DNA of 64,000 nt, taken from assembly GCA_019918135.1 (NCBI GenBank), contig WBZZ01002032.1:37501-101500 (forward strand). The letters are read 5' to 3'. Source of the DNA: Paulinella micropora. Its lineage: Eukaryota; Cercozoa; Imbricatea; Euglyphida; Paulinellidae. Positions 1-10,197 of this stretch are shown here, piece after piece. Below the pieces are notes generated by a model. The model was not told where the DNA came from. It saw only the letters and a list, made by a program, of their open reading frames with translations, and searched no databases. Numbering within the stretch: the first letter of the stretch is position 1; every line of letters begins with the position of its first letter. The translations under genes were made by a program, and so were the position numbers.

Positions 1-145
1 CATACATATACATACATATATATATAATATGTATTATATATATATACATACACACACACATATATACATATATATATAATATAATATAATATATATACAA
101 GTATAAATGACACACACACATGTATGTAAATATAAAAATGTATAT
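1..145. repeat. AT-rich simple repeat
   Basis: The stretch is almost entirely alternating TA, CATA and ACAC microsatellite. No coding potential is visible. It abuts the fold-back palindrome and so marks the outer left edge of the virus-like element. Confidence 0.85.
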
Positions 146-550
146 ATCATTTATGTTGGATAGACATGTCTATGTTGTATATTATAAAACAAGCATTAGA
201 AACATAAAAAACCAACATAGGACACATCAAAAACAGACATTCAAATATATCAAAAACATAACTTTGTTTTACAAAAAACGACAAACTGAGCACAATAAGA
301 GAGATTTAGACAAAATAACGACAAAAACACCATTTTATTCCATAAAATTGTATATATTACTTTGTATATACGGTTTTTGTCGTTATTTTGTCTAAATCTC
401 TCTTGCTCAGTTTGTCGTTTTTTGTAAAACAAAGTTATGTTTTTGATATATTTGAATGTCTGTTTTTGATGTGTCCTATGTTGGTTTTTTATGTTTCTAA
501 TGCTTGTTTTATAATATACAACATAGACATGTCTATCCAACATAAATGAT
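146..550. repeat. Fold-back inverted repeat (large palindrome)
   Basis: Two arms of about 180 bp (146-328 and 373-550) are near-perfect reverse complements separated by about 44 bp. The only obvious arm difference is a 5-base insertion (caata) near 293-297 in the left arm. The same peptide can therefore be read from both strands, which shows these open frames are shadows of the palindrome. It lies at the left edge of the PLV-like element and could be a terminal fold-back, a separate fold-back transposon, or an assembly artefact of a hairpin end. Beyond 550 the two flanks differ. Confidence 0.9.
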
Positions 551-614
551 CACACCACAAAGGGGGGTGGGGGGGATAACACAATCAGGAAACCTAGTCA
601 TTTAATAAAATTGC

Positions 615-1010
615 TTAGAAAATGGGGACAATCCACTTGATGCTTTCTTCGTTATCCCCCACCTTTTTCATTAAAGCAGAGAGAGAGGGAAAGACAAGAA
701 TTTTCTCCCTCTCTCGCCCCTCCTCCACAATCTTGATTGAAACAAGAAAGTAAGTTTTCTTTCTCGGGTTCCTCATGGTTTTATCCAGAGGAACCCAAGC
801 GAAAAGATAATTCTCATCTCGTTCACGCACTCTGGCACGGGGATTATAATATTTGACGTCGTTTTTCATGGCGTCAAAGCCATCCACAAACCCAAGGCAG
901 ACAAACCCAGCAGACACGCGAATAAATTGCGCGTCTTTATATTCTAGGTCTGTTGGGGCTTTCTTCTCAACTTCTGCCCAAGGTTTCCAAAAACCTACAA
1001 CCACATTCAT
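615..1010 (-). CDS. Hypothetical protein (131 aa)
   Basis: Minus-strand reading frame of about 131 residues starting MNVVVGFWKPW. An alternative in-frame ATG lies two codons upstream, at 1016. The product is mixed alpha/beta in character with a charged centre rich in Arg and Glu. No membrane segment, signal peptide or known motif is seen. It is the first gene inside the fold-back palindrome and points toward it, as does the next minus-strand gene. Function unknown; it may be an accessory protein of the virus-like element. Confidence 0.55.
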   Translation of the reverse strand: MNVVVGFWKPWAEVEKKAPTDLEYKDAQFIRVSAGFVCLGFVDGFDAMKNDVKYYNPRARVRERDENYLFAWVPLDKTMRNPRKKTYFLVSIKIVEEGREREKILVFPSLSALMKKVGDNEESIKWIVPIF

Positions 1011-1202
1011 TATCATTAAAGAAAAAACAATAGAGTTAGGACTTACCAGCAAGGTGGACTTCGCCGAGTTGGTCGGCTACTTCATTCGGCTCTCCCATTG
1101 TCTATTACACACACCAAAAAGCATGTGTAATAGAAATTTCTTTGAATTAGGGTGGGGTTGGAACCCCTTGGTTTTAAAAAAAACCAATTACGCAAAGTCT
1201 TT

Positions 1203-1735
1203 TTATTCCGAGTTGCTATCCGCACTCTCGGTTCTATAGACTCTGTGCATGTTTCTATTGTGTTCTCGTTTAATATTTCTATTAATGCTATTATTTACGT
1301 ATTCGTTAATACCATCACTGGAGTATTTGTTAAAAGAAGAATTAAACGATAAATGTTCTTTTTCAATACCAGCGAGAATTCTATTCATGACGATAGCGGA
1401 AAGTTGGCCACGATTATCATTTTTCCACTTATAGAAATTATCGCGTTCTTTGTTTATTTTTTTTCCAATTTCTTTTGTCTCATTCTAAAAAGTTTATCTG
1501 CCTCTACTTCATTATTTTCAATACTTAATCGTTGCAACATCTCATTAATAGCATCAACCTTAATCAGGTCTGGTTGTTTCTTTTCAACGAGACGCGCAAT
1601 TTCTTTATCCGCTTTAGAAATTCTTTCTTCGCATACTATTTTATCTTTTTTGAGTCTATCTATTCCAGGTTTTCGTATTTCAAATTCCTCAATCCATTCA
1701 TTTTTATTTTTACTTTCTCGCGGAATTAGAAACAT
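1203..1735 (-). pseudogene. Frameshifted coiled-coil protein
   Basis: A minus-strand frame begins at the ATG at 1735 and encodes a highly charged, helix-rich product full of Lys, Glu and Arg. It stops at 1454, inside an eight-base homopolymer (T8 on the plus strand, 1457-1464). Directly beyond the run another frame continues in the same style without interruption to a TAA at 1203. One base added to or lost from the run would make one gene of about 180 codons. The change could be a real lesion, a sequencing error or programmed slippage. No family is recognised. Confidence 0.6.
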
Positions 1736-2137
1736 GGTTTCCAACAAAAAACCCGTCCAGACAGAATTCTGATTTTCTGTTTTTAGCCCAAAAACAGCCC
1801 AACACCGCGCTGTTGGGGTGTTGTAAAGACATATTCACTGAAATAGAATGTTCTAGAATTTAACGCACGGCTGATAACACTTCAAATACCATTTTTTTCT
1901 GTATCACTGGTAGGTTCAATTGGCGATGAGACTAATGGGTTCAACGTAATCATTGAAAAAATAGGTTGCGGGTTCAATTCCAAAGGATGTCCCATCGCCG
2001 ATATACACGAACCTTTTTTTTGCTTATAAATCTGATATTACCTTTGCTTTTTTTTGGTGAATATAAGAGCAGGGGGGGTGAAAATACCTTCTCCTGTTGC
2101 TGTCCAAGTCTGTCCGACGAAAACAAAAACCCAACGA
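1736..2137. other. Intergenic region between divergent early genes
   Basis: No supported gene lies here. It contains a 7-bp hairpin (cccaaca 1798-1804 with tgttggg 1811-1817) and a tRNA-like stretch at 1922-1999 that does not fold as a proper tRNA. It separates the minus-strand leftward genes from the plus-strand helicase, so promoters for both are expected here. Confidence 0.5.
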
Positions 2138-4372
2138 ATGTTTGCCGACATTGATGGCGATGAATTATCAATCACACGAGAAAAAATGTATGAGCGGTGG
2201 AACATACTTATGGAAAACGTATTTGCAAATATGGGTTTGAAGTATAATCCCAAAAAAGCCAAATACTTGGACGCAAGCAAGAATGGTAAAATGTCGTGCC
2301 ATTTTTCTTACGATAACGGCTTGGTATTCAAAAACTGCGAAACACAAAAAGATTTTTGGAAATATGTGGAAGTGGTGATTGAAAAAGATTATCCCGACCT
2401 TTGCTTCACGTTTGAACGAGCCGACAAGAATATTGAGTTGCGAACCATACTTGATATCTCCGTCTATAACAAAAACAGGGCTTTTCGCACTATCTACTCT
2501 CATAAAGAAGATAGCGACCGCGTTTTGCTTCCGTATTCATACACACCAAAAACAAACACTTTGAAACTGCTACAAGATGTAGAAATTGACGATTATCTGA
2601 TTATGCGCCCCGATGACAATACATTTTACGAAGTCAAAATCCCCGAATATACAACTTTGAAGCGATATCAACATATTACATTGGACGAAATACGCGAAAT
2701 TATACTCCGCAAAATACCAAATGTAGAAATTGTTGAAATAAAGCAGAGAATGTTTGTTTTAAAAACCATAGGGACACGAGTATGTATTATAAACGGGGAA
2801 GAAAATAAAAGCGACAATTGCTATGTAGTATGGAGAAGAGACGGGTTGTATTTCTACTGCCACGATAGCACTTGCGAAGGCAAAGGTATGAAAATTCATG
2901 AACTATCGCCCCCTATCGTCCGTAATATCAACACGATTGATGACCTGCGCCGACTTGCCAGCGAATGTAAAAGCATACCAAAACTCACAGAGATGTTGGA
3001 TACTGCTTTGGCGTGGATGAATGAATCATACACTTTTGCCAACTTGGCAAAGCCGACTATAATTGAAGAATATGTTGATTCAAAAGGCAAAAAGGTATTT
3101 TGCTACAAGACGGAGTCAGCAATGGAATCATTCTTCAAAAACAAAAGAGTAAAGACCAATCTATCAAAGGAGGACTGGATAGCACTAGGTAAAAACCCCG
3201 CCAATTTGAACGTTGTTGATTTGTATAAAATGTGGACTAAGCACCCGCAAAGACGAGAAGTAAATGACGTAATCTTTGACCCCAAGGCATACTTTGATAA
3301 CGACAAACAAGGGTTTTACAACTTGTTTAAGGGTTTTGAAATCCCAGCAGACACATTAGGAGACGTGAAATCCTTCACGGCAGAAGAAGAAAAAAATGAA
3401 GCATTCTTTCAACATATCCTAAACAGATGGTGTGGGGGAAGTCAGGACATATACAAAAAGGTGCTTGATATGTTTGCGAGCATTTACCAAAAGCCGTGGC
3501 AAAAAATACACTTATCACTAGTTTTGACAAGCACTGAGCGAGCAGGTAAGTGGATTATTCTTGAAATATTCAAAGATATAATTGGTGCCGATTACTACTT
3601 CCAGCCGTCCGACGTTAGAGAAATATTGGGAGATTTCAATGCGCAACTCGCAAAAGCGATAGTAGTATTTATGGACGAAATGGTATGGGTTGGTGATAAA
3701 GAACGAGCGGGAACAATTAAGAAACTCGTATCAGAAGACACGCTCACTCTTAAACAAAAATATTTACCAAATCTAACATTAGAAAATATGTTATTTCTAG
3801 TCCTTGCTTCAAACGAAGAATGGGTAGTGCCAGCGGGAACCACTGAGCAACGATGGCTCGTCCTTGAAATTTCTGACGAACTGGCACTCATGAAAACGGA
3901 CGAAAAGAGAAAAGTGATTGCGGATATTAGATCTATTGACAGGCAACGACTGGCAAAGTTTCTCCTTGAACGAGACCTCAGCGAGTTTAACGACCGAAAC
4001 AATCATTACGAAGGGGCTACGAGAACAAAAAGTAAAATCCCTTTCAAAGTTGAGAAGTGGTGGTTGGATTGCTTGAACTTGGGATATATCACAAACCAAA
4101 TTTCGGGAATTCGTTTTGGTGAAGAAGTTTCAAAAGAAGCATTGTATGATGTGTATAAAGCAAATGCGAATGACCCCCACACTTCGCGAGTCAGTTTCTG
4201 GACTAGTCTTAAAAAACTAATGCCAAATATGGTAGAAAAGAAGAAAACGATGGAAGCAGGCGCGCGAGTTAGATACGTAGATTTACCAACATTAGAAGAG
4301 TGTAAAAATCAATGGAAGGTTATTTATGGTGATAATGAATGGGCTTTTGACGATGACGACGATGACGAATAA
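2138..4372 (+). CDS. Primase-helicase (DUF5906 / D5-like SF3 ATPase)
   Basis: A protein of 744 residues from the first ATG; the frame is open another 84 bp upstream but without an ATG. The C-terminal half shows the DUF5906/phage-NCLDV D5-like helicase pattern: a Walker A-like loop around residues 463-472 (STERAGKW), Walker B near 508-514 (VVFMDEMVW), and the arginine/sensor block near 555-575 (LVLASNEEWVVPAG followed by TEQRW). Around residue 240 is a zinc-binding candidate (YCHDSTC) of the kind found between primase and helicase parts. The Walker A lysine is followed by Trp instead of Ser/Thr; relatives often vary here (GKG). It probably unwinds and primes the element's DNA during replication. 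The acidic tail ends in an Asp run. Confidence 0.85.
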   Translation: MFADIDGDELSITREKMYERWNILMENVFANMGLKYNPKKAKYLDASKNGKMSCHFSYDNGLVFKNCETQKDFWKYVEVVIEKDYPDLCFTFERADKNIELRTILDISVYNKNRAFRTIYSHKEDSDRVLLPYSYTPKTNTLKLLQDVEIDDYLIMRPDDNTFYEVKIPEYTTLKRYQHITLDEIREIILRKIPNVEIVEIKQRMFVLKTIGTRVCIINGEENKSDNCYVVWRRDGLYFYCHDSTCEGKGMKIHELSPPIVRNINTIDDLRRLASECKSIPKLTEMLDTALAWMNESYTFANLAKPTIIEEYVDSKGKKVFCYKTESAMESFFKNKRVKTNLSKEDWIALGKNPANLNVVDLYKMWTKHPQRREVNDVIFDPKAYFDNDKQGFYNLFKGFEIPADTLGDVKSFTAEEEKNEAFFQHILNRWCGGSQDIYKKVLDMFASIYQKPWQKIHLSLVLTSTERAGKWIILEIFKDIIGADYYFQPSDVREILGDFNAQLAKAIVVFMDEMVWVGDKERAGTIKKLVSEDTLTLKQKYLPNLTLENMLFLVLASNEEWVVPAGTTEQRWLVLEISDELALMKTDEKRKVIADIRSIDRQRLAKFLLERDLSEFNDRNNHYEGATRTKSKIPFKVEKWWLDCLNLGYITNQISGIRFGEEVSKEALYDVYKANANDPHTSRVSFWTSLKKLMPNMVEKKKTMEAGARVRYVDLPTLEECKNQWKVIYGDNEWAFDDDDDDE

Positions 4373-4405
4373 ACAATATAAAAAAAACGGATTTTTTTTG
4401 TTGTG

Positions 4406-4417
4406 CTTATATATAAC
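4406..4417 (+). promoter_or_regulatory. TATA-like start-proximal promoter
   Basis: The sequence atatataac lies immediately before the ATG at 4418. The same string precedes the ATG at 14194, and a similar TA-rich string precedes 14841. Short TATA elements this close to the start codon suggest very short 5' leaders, as in many virophages and PLVs. Confidence 0.5.
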
Positions 4418-5041
4418 ATGCCATCAACCAAAGGAGAGTATCTGAGCCAAATAGAAAAATGGACTCATTTAAGTAGCGACATAAAACTGCCAACAAGTAA
4501 ATCGCTCAAACCTGAAATTGTCGCATTTTACGAAAAATACCGACCCGAACAACCCCCGCAGAGTGATAATGTTGAAGTTGTATTGCCCTCCGTTGATACA
4601 TTGAAGAACGTCGTTTTTAATGACGAACCAGAAGAATTTACGCCTTTTAAAGAAAGTGATTTGAAGGAAACTGGTATTACTGAAATCAAGGCCAACGTAG
4701 GAGAAGAATTGGCGAAAAAAGAATTACCTGTTTTGGAAGCAAAAGAGGAGCCTGCGCCAGTTAGGGAAAAGAAAACACAGATTAAAGCAAAGCGAAATCC
4801 GCCCGAGAGCGGGTATAGTTGCTATGAAATAATAACGGCACATTTGAAAGTATCAAAAGACCCGTTTAACTTCTTGTATATGAAAGTGGAAGACCGCACC
4901 ATATTACAGGAGGATATGAAGAAATGGCACGAGAGTAGATACGCACACATACCACCAGACCAACGCCCCATTCTTAAATATGGTAAGTTAGATTATAAGA
5001 CTTTTTTCGCGATGTCTTATCTCAACACGAGGGCAAACTAA
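4418..5041 (+). CDS. Hypothetical protein (207 aa) with acidic linker
   Basis: The start MPSTKGEYL was chosen because the TATA-like string atatataac sits directly before it; an in-frame non-ATG extension upstream is unlikely. The N-terminal 50 residues resemble short DNA-binding or scaffold segments that recur in PLV genomes (compare the N-terminus of the gene at 14194). A Glu/Lys/Pro-rich linker follows, and then a conserved-looking C-terminal 75 residues containing YKTFFAMSYL. No catalytic motif is seen. Its location right after the helicase suggests a replication or packaging accessory role, but this is inference. Confidence 0.65.
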   Translation: MPSTKGEYLSQIEKWTHLSSDIKLPTSKSLKPEIVAFYEKYRPEQPPQSDNVEVVLPSVDTLKNVVFNDEPEEFTPFKESDLKETGITEIKANVGEELAKKELPVLEAKEEPAPVREKKTQIKAKRNPPESGYSCYEIITAHLKVSKDPFNFLYMKVEDRTILQEDMKKWHESRYAHIPPDQRPILKYGKLDYKTFFAMSYLNTRAN

Positions 5042-5069
5042 CAACACTAAAGGATATGTATGACAGGTT

Positions 5070-5699
5070 TCATGTGTAAGAGGCGGTTAGTGCTATGTCT
5101 CTCATCACATCAATATTAAAATATGATGGTTTAAAAGAGACATAATCCGCAGATGCCGTTTTGTAATATACTTCCAATGTTATTGGAGCATCTGTCGCAT
5201 ATGTCAATAAAACTTCATTAGTCGTATTTCCAGAAATTCGTATTGTTGTATTATTGGTGGTATCCGCGGGATTTGGACAAGTCATTAACCATATCATTTT
5301 CATTTGGACTCCGTATCTTTGAATTAGCCATATACAATCAAAAGACTTATACTCAATGGCGGTTGTATAATTTAGCACTTCGCTGTAAAAGTCATCAACA
5401 TTGGTTCCGTCCGTTTTATGAAACCAAAACTGAAAGGTTCCTATTCCAGACGGGGCGGGCAAATTCAAAGACCCGCGAAAAGCAACTTTAATGAAATAAC
5501 CATATCCTAAATTAGATATTTTTTTGCTACCATAACCGCCCGTGCAAAGAGTAGTGAATGTTGAACTTTCCATCCACGACCTAAGGTCAAGACCAACATA
5601 AGCATTTTGAATGTTTCTTGTTAATGTCGGGGTAGCAGTGATTGCGATAGTTTTAGTATCTATTGACTGCTGTTCTTGCGATCGGCCGAATATATTCAT
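5070..5699 (-). CDS. Beta-rich structural-type protein (minor capsid candidate)
   Basis: A 209-aa minus-strand gene starting MNIFGRSQEQ. It is rich in Thr, Ser, Asn, Tyr and Phe with alternating hydrophobic strands, few charges and no coiled coil, as expected for a jelly-roll or receptor-binding beta protein. No signal peptide or transmembrane helix is visible. It is divergently transcribed from the fibre gene across a 49-bp spacer with a palindromic AT motif. It could be a minor capsid, penton-like or fibre-head protein. I do not recognise the family. Confidence 0.65.
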   Translation of the reverse strand: MNIFGRSQEQQSIDTKTIAITATPTLTRNIQNAYVGLDLRSWMESSTFTTLCTGGYGSKKISNLGYGYFIKVAFRGSLNLPAPSGIGTFQFWFHKTDGTNVDDFYSEVLNYTTAIEYKSFDCIWLIQRYGVQMKMIWLMTCPNPADTTNNTTIRISGNTTNEVLLTYATDAPITLEVYYKTASADYVSFKPSYFNIDVMRDIALTASYT

Positions 5700-5748
5700 T
5701 TTTTAAACTATATATGTATCTTATATTATAAAATAATAGAATTAAAAT
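5700..5748. promoter_or_regulatory. Divergent promoter with TCTTATAWTATAAGA-type motif
   Basis: The 49-bp gap between two divergent starts holds atcttatattataa at 5718-5731. Nearly the same palindromic string occurs in the divergent gap at 10160-10176 and ahead of the ATPase at 13219-13246, so it is probably a shared, symmetric promoter element of the PLV-like genome. Confidence 0.6.
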
Positions 5749-8700
5749 ATGAACCATTTAGGAAATCCGTGGGCATATCACTATTACGGCTCTGTGATAA
5801 TAGACGAGGATTTAGAAGTTGATGGAGTATTATATGGCGATCATATTGAAGCAAACTCAATACAAGCAAGGACTGATGACATAACAATATCCTCGCGAAA
5901 TAATAACTCTTCTTTGTTGATATCTGATACTGGTTATGTGTCAATTAATAACGAATACGACTTACCAATAGCGGACGGCACGGCTAATCAAGTATTAAAA
6001 ACGGATGGGTTGGGTAATACTTCATTTGCTACATTAACATCAAGTTTTATAAGCGATTTTGAACTGGATAAATTAACGGATGTAGTCATAACCGTACCAA
6101 TCGCAATGAATAGTTATCTCACACATAACTCAATAAACTGGGTAAATAAAACTTTTCCAATAAATGTTGATGAATTCGGCAATATTAGTATGGGCGGTAA
6201 TTTGAATATAACAGGAGTTAATTTACTAAATACGAAAGATGTTGATACTTGGATATCTGAGCACGAAGACAATAATGATAAAGTGTCCGCGGATGGTTCA
6301 ATTAACACACACAGCGATGTGTTAATTACGGGCACACCCGCCGATAACCAACTGCTCATTTATAGCACAGGGCAATGGAGAAATGTTGCTTCACCTTTTC
6401 TACGACTAGACGGCACCGCCAGTATCACAGCGGGATTAACATGGGCGGGTTTGCGATTACAAATGTAGGCAATGTTGATGGTATTGATGTTTCTGCTCTT
6501 GACACCGCAGTCGTTAAACTAACGGGAGACCAGACTATAACAGGAAACAAAATATTTACTACTTATTTGGGGGTGAAAGACTCAAATCCATTAAACACTG
6601 GTAAGTTATTCTTCAATTACAACAATAATATGGGTTCTATTTATTCGTCGGAGGTAGGTGGAGCAACGGGCTATCCACTAAGCATTGTTGGTTCTTCCAT
6701 ACTTCTTGCTCCAACAACAGGGGGTGGAATAACATTGACAAGCAATGTTTTAAATTTTAACAGCACAACAGCAATTAGCGGACTTCCAGCACCATTCTAC
6801 GATGGTGATGCTTCAACGAAAGCATATACCGATACAAAATTAGCAAAAGACGGCACAACGGCTATGACGGGGGCACTAAACATGGGCGGGTTTGCGATTA
6901 CGAATGTTGGTAATGTTGATGGTATTGATGTTTCTGTTCTTGACACTTCGGTGGTTAAACTAACAGGAGACCAAACCATAGCGGGTATTAAGACATTTAG
7001 CAGTATAATAAATGCGAGTGCTGGTCTTGATATGAAAAGTCAAAGCATAACAAATGTAAATCAACTAAATGGTAGGTCTATCACAACTTGGCTATCAGAG
7101 CACGATACGAACACGGCTAAAGTGTCGGCAAGTGGGAGTATTGATACACATAGCGATGTGATTGTCTCATCAGCATCAGATAATCAACTACTCATTTATA
7201 GCACTGGACAATGGCGAAATGTGGCACGGCCCTTTCTTAGATTAGACGGCACTGCTAGTATGACGGGAGGGCTAAATATGGGAAACCAAAGCATAACAAA
7301 TGTAAATCTCGTTGATGGTGTTGATGTTTCTGTCCTTGATACTTCGGCGGTTAAAACCTCAGGAAACCAAACCATAGCAGGAATTAAGACATTTAGCAGT
7401 GCCCTTGAAATAACTGGAAATTCAACGAATGCGACAACAAAAGGAACATTCGTGGTTTTTAACTCCACAGCCAATATAGGAACTATCGGATGCCTTGATA
7501 TGGGCACTGGCGTAAATTATAACTTTGAAATAAATGCCAAAAAGGTAAGTTTCGTTATTGATGGGGCGATTGTTGGTTGGGTAAATGCTTCGGGGCTAGA
7601 TTGTAATAGTAGCAAAATAGCCAACCTTGGAACTCCGACATTATCAACAGACGGAGCAAACAAAAGTTATGTAGATACATTGGACGGGCAAAATGTAAAA
7701 CTATCAACAGACCAAACCATAACAGGAAGCAAAACATTTAATGGGGCTAGCACTACGATAAAATATCTAACTTTAACGAACAATGCCGATTTTAATAATC
7801 AACTATCACTAATGGCGGAAATATAACATATAATGGGGCGAGGATATTAAACCAAAATGGAGGAGATATATTCTTTTCACAGACATCAGGTGATTATCAG
7901 TATTTCTTATTTACTCTAAATACTGCTACAAGTGGAACCGCGAACCAACGAGGTTATGTATTTACGAATGTAGCATCTGATGTAAAAGGGGCGGGACTTT
8001 ATATTTCAAAACTTTTGGATAATAAAAGTGCTTCGTCTGACATTGTCCGTTTTAACAATGCTGGCGGTATGCGGTTTTATGGTGCCTTAGATATGAACTC
8101 AAACAATATAACAAATGGCGGAACAATAACTGGAACGACAATTACTTCAACCGCTGGTATATCAACGACGACACTAACGGCAAGTGGATTAATAACGGCA
8201 AACGCGAGTATATCAACAACAACGGCAACCGCGAGTGGATTAATAACGGCAAATGCGGGGATATCAACGACGACACTAACGGCAAGTGGATTAATAACGG
8301 CAAACGCGAGTATATCAACAACAACGGCAACCGCAAGTGGATTGATAACGGCAAATGCTGGAATATCAACAACGACATTGGCAACGAGCGATAAAATGAC
8401 AACAGCATCAGGTAAGCCGATAATCATCGGAAGTACAACAAAATCAGCAAATGGGGCGACAGGCGGATTAGAATTATACGGAACGGCGAGTAATATAGGA
8501 GGGGCACACTTACAGGCAGTAATATCCACAGATGCTTATCCAACATTTCAATTATTGAACTGGGCACACGACAATATAGGTATAAGTTTTGATGCTTATT
8601 ATGACGGCTCAAACTGGAAATCAAGTAATTCTGGCTCAAACTTTCAAATATACAAAATCTCAAACAAACTCGCTTTTTATTATAATACTGGAACAACAGC

Positions 8701-9361
8701 GGGGAGTAATATAACTTGGAATGAGGCAATGAACATTAATACGTCGGGAGAGGTAGTCATCCCAACAGCATCCAGCGGTTTTTTAACCATACGAAAAAGA
8801 CCCGCTTCTACCGTCGACGCACAACTATATTTTAAATCGGGAGGATATACGAATTATGGAGCAATTGTTTCTTCTACTGGTTTGCTTCACGCTTGGACTA
8901 CTTCAAACTCTACTACTGGCGAGCCGTCTGGTAGTTATAATTATATTCCGCTAAATGGTGCTTGGACAAACTCATCGGACAGGAGATTAAAATCAGATAT
9001 TAAAACATTAGACTGCGGGGATTGTTGCGAGAAACTAATGAAAATAAATTGTTGTTCATATTATTTGAAATCAGACGAGAAGAAAGAAAAAAATAACCAC
9101 GGATTTATTGCGGATGAGGTAAAAAAGATTTTTCCAGAGTTTGTATCTGTAAGTGGAATAAAAGCGGACGATGGAGATGGCTACCTTGAAGGCATAACAT
9201 ATACAAGTTTTATACCGATACTTGTCAGTGCTTTTCAACATTTATCGGAGAAAGTAGTTAATTTAGAGAAAGAAAATAAAACTTTACTTAATATACTACA
9301 AGACCAAGCAAACCAATTAGCCGAAATTAGAGCAGTCGTTTTTTCAAATGTCCAGCAATAA
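5749..9361 (+). CDS. Long fibre protein with C-terminal peptidase S74 chaperone (two frameshifts)
   Basis: Three consecutive open segments in different frames make one fibre gene of roughly 1,200 codons. Modules of the type ITNVGNVDGIDVS and TGDQTITG recur near 6450, 6900 and 7300, and a 51-bp unit (ISTTT/TASGLITANA) repeats at 8150-8390. The C-terminus (about 8968-9290) is a peptidase S74 intramolecular chaperone: SSDRRLKSDI, then HGFIADEVKKIFPE, then a heptad tail. S74 domains trimerise and cleave themselves off tail fibres. Frame is lost near 6449 (an A2 where sibling repeats have A3) and again near 7795-7805. The protein probably forms a receptor-binding spike. Whether the shifts are real or sequencing errors is unresolved. 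Confidence 0.85.
8150..8390 (+). repeat. 51-bp tandem repeat inside fibre gene
   Basis: About four and a half copies of a 17-codon unit encode a Ser/Thr/Ala/Ile-rich shaft segment. The length is a multiple of three, so the reading frame is kept. Length variation here would change shaft length. Confidence 0.8.
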
Positions 9362-9701
9362 TACAACTAGACTTCACAGACCCCCGCCTATTATGGATAT
9401 GGATGGCGAACTAACTCCCGAATTAAAGTCTCGCGTTTTGGATATTGAACTAAAGACGGAAGAAAAAAAGATTGACAATGAAATTGAGAACGAATGGAAC
9501 TGCTGTATGACGACAAGGAAAACCGACAGCAGAATGATTAAGTATCTATTTCAAATGATGATTATAATAGCAATCATCACGATTTGCTTAATAAAACTCG
9601 CTAAAAATAACATGCCTTGTGAGCAGGCTAATGTATATGTAGGTATCCTTACACTCTTAATCGGCATCGTGCTTCCTTCTCCTTCTTCAAGTAAGAAGTG
9701 A
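9348..9701 (+). CDS. Small membrane protein (117 aa)
   Basis: The gene starts inside the last codons of the fibre gene (14-bp overlap), implying co-expression. The product has a charged N-terminal half (many Glu/Lys) and two hydrophobic helices near residues 67-83 and 94-109, separated by a short Lys/Asn/Cys loop, with a Ser/Lys tail. The topology looks like a small virion or holin-like membrane protein, but there is no specific family signature. Its 3' end overlaps the convergent gene by 15 bp. Confidence 0.65.
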   Translation: MSSNNTTRLHRPPPIMDMDGELTPELKSRVLDIELKTEEKKIDNEIENEWNCCMTTRKTDSRMIKYLFQMMIIIAIITICLIKLAKNNMPCEQANVYVGILTLLIGIVLPSPSSSKK

Positions 9702-9938
9702 GCATTCATACAAATATATTTGAAACCACGAAGCGTCATTTGAGCATATTAAGGGTAGTGCTTCATCAAAACTAATACACCAGTCTGACATCGGTTTGTA
9801 AATACATTTGAATTTTGAGTTAATCCCGCTCTGGATACAATAAACACATCCATCTTTTTTTGTTTGATTTGCTCTGCTATAAAAGTCGCAGGCAGTCCGC
9901 GACATAGCGGAGCACGCAAATAGCAGTATTAACAACAT
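9687..9938 (-). CDS. Small secreted Cys-rich protein (83 aa)
   Basis: The N-terminus MLLILLFACSAMSRTA is a good signal peptide or lipobox-like hydrophobic leader. The remaining roughly 65 residues carry seven Cys, suggesting a disulphide-bonded secreted domain. The start codon overlaps the stop of the upstream gene (TAATG), so the two are likely one transcript. Unknown family; its secretion from a virus-infected cell or insertion in a virion membrane is inference. Confidence 0.6.
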   Translation of the reverse strand: MLLILLFACSAMSRTACDFYSRANQTKKDGCVYCIQSGINSKFKCIYKPMSDWCISFDEALPLICSNDASWFQIYLYECSLLT

Positions 9939-10156
9939 TATATATTATCTTTCTCTTTAATTATATTATTATAAATTGCTTCTCGTTGCTTATCTGATAG
10001 CGGTAAGCGGTAAAGGATATTTTCAGGTTTTCTAAAAATGTTGGGGTTTCTATTCACTAAGTTCTGAGTGATGCGGATTTGGTCAATTTCCTTCCCTAGC
10101 CTTTCCAACTCTTCAAGTTGTTGCTCGTCTTTGCTTTTTTCTTTTTTATTTTCCAT
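9938..10156 (-). CDS. Small coiled-coil protein (72 aa)
   Basis: A highly charged product (MENKKEKSKDEQQ at the N-terminus) with a short heptad segment and an LPLSDKQREAIYNNI-like C-terminal helix. It is the first gene of a two-gene minus-strand unit with the secreted Cys-rich protein, their stop and start overlapping by TAATG. A palindromic promoter motif lies a few bases upstream of its ATG. Function unknown. Confidence 0.6.
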   Translation of the reverse strand: MENKKEKSKDEQQLEELERLGKEIDQIRITQNLVNRNPNIFRKPENILYRLPLSDKQREAIYNNIIKEKDNI

Positions 10157-10197
10157 CCTATCTTATATTATAAGATATATAATAGCGGATATAAAAA
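10157..10197. promoter_or_regulatory. Divergent promoter, palindromic AT motif
   Basis: A 41-bp spacer between divergent genes holds atcttatattataagat (10160-10176), the most symmetric copy of the motif shared with 5718-5731 and 13219-13246. A second TATA-like string (gatataaaaa) directly precedes the plus-strand ATG at 10198. Confidence 0.6.

Noticed and set aside
120..543. Two overlapping open frames encoding the same Lys/Asn/Tyr-rich peptide on both strands
   Set aside because: They are the two arms of one palindrome; there is no independent coding evidence.
1922..1999. tRNA-like sequence with a 7-bp acceptor-like stem (ggcgatg/catcgcc) and a B-box-like ggttcaattcc
   Set aside because: The T stem pairs at only two positions, the anticodon stem does not form, and the spacing to the acceptor stem is wrong, so it is at most a tRNA relic or chance.
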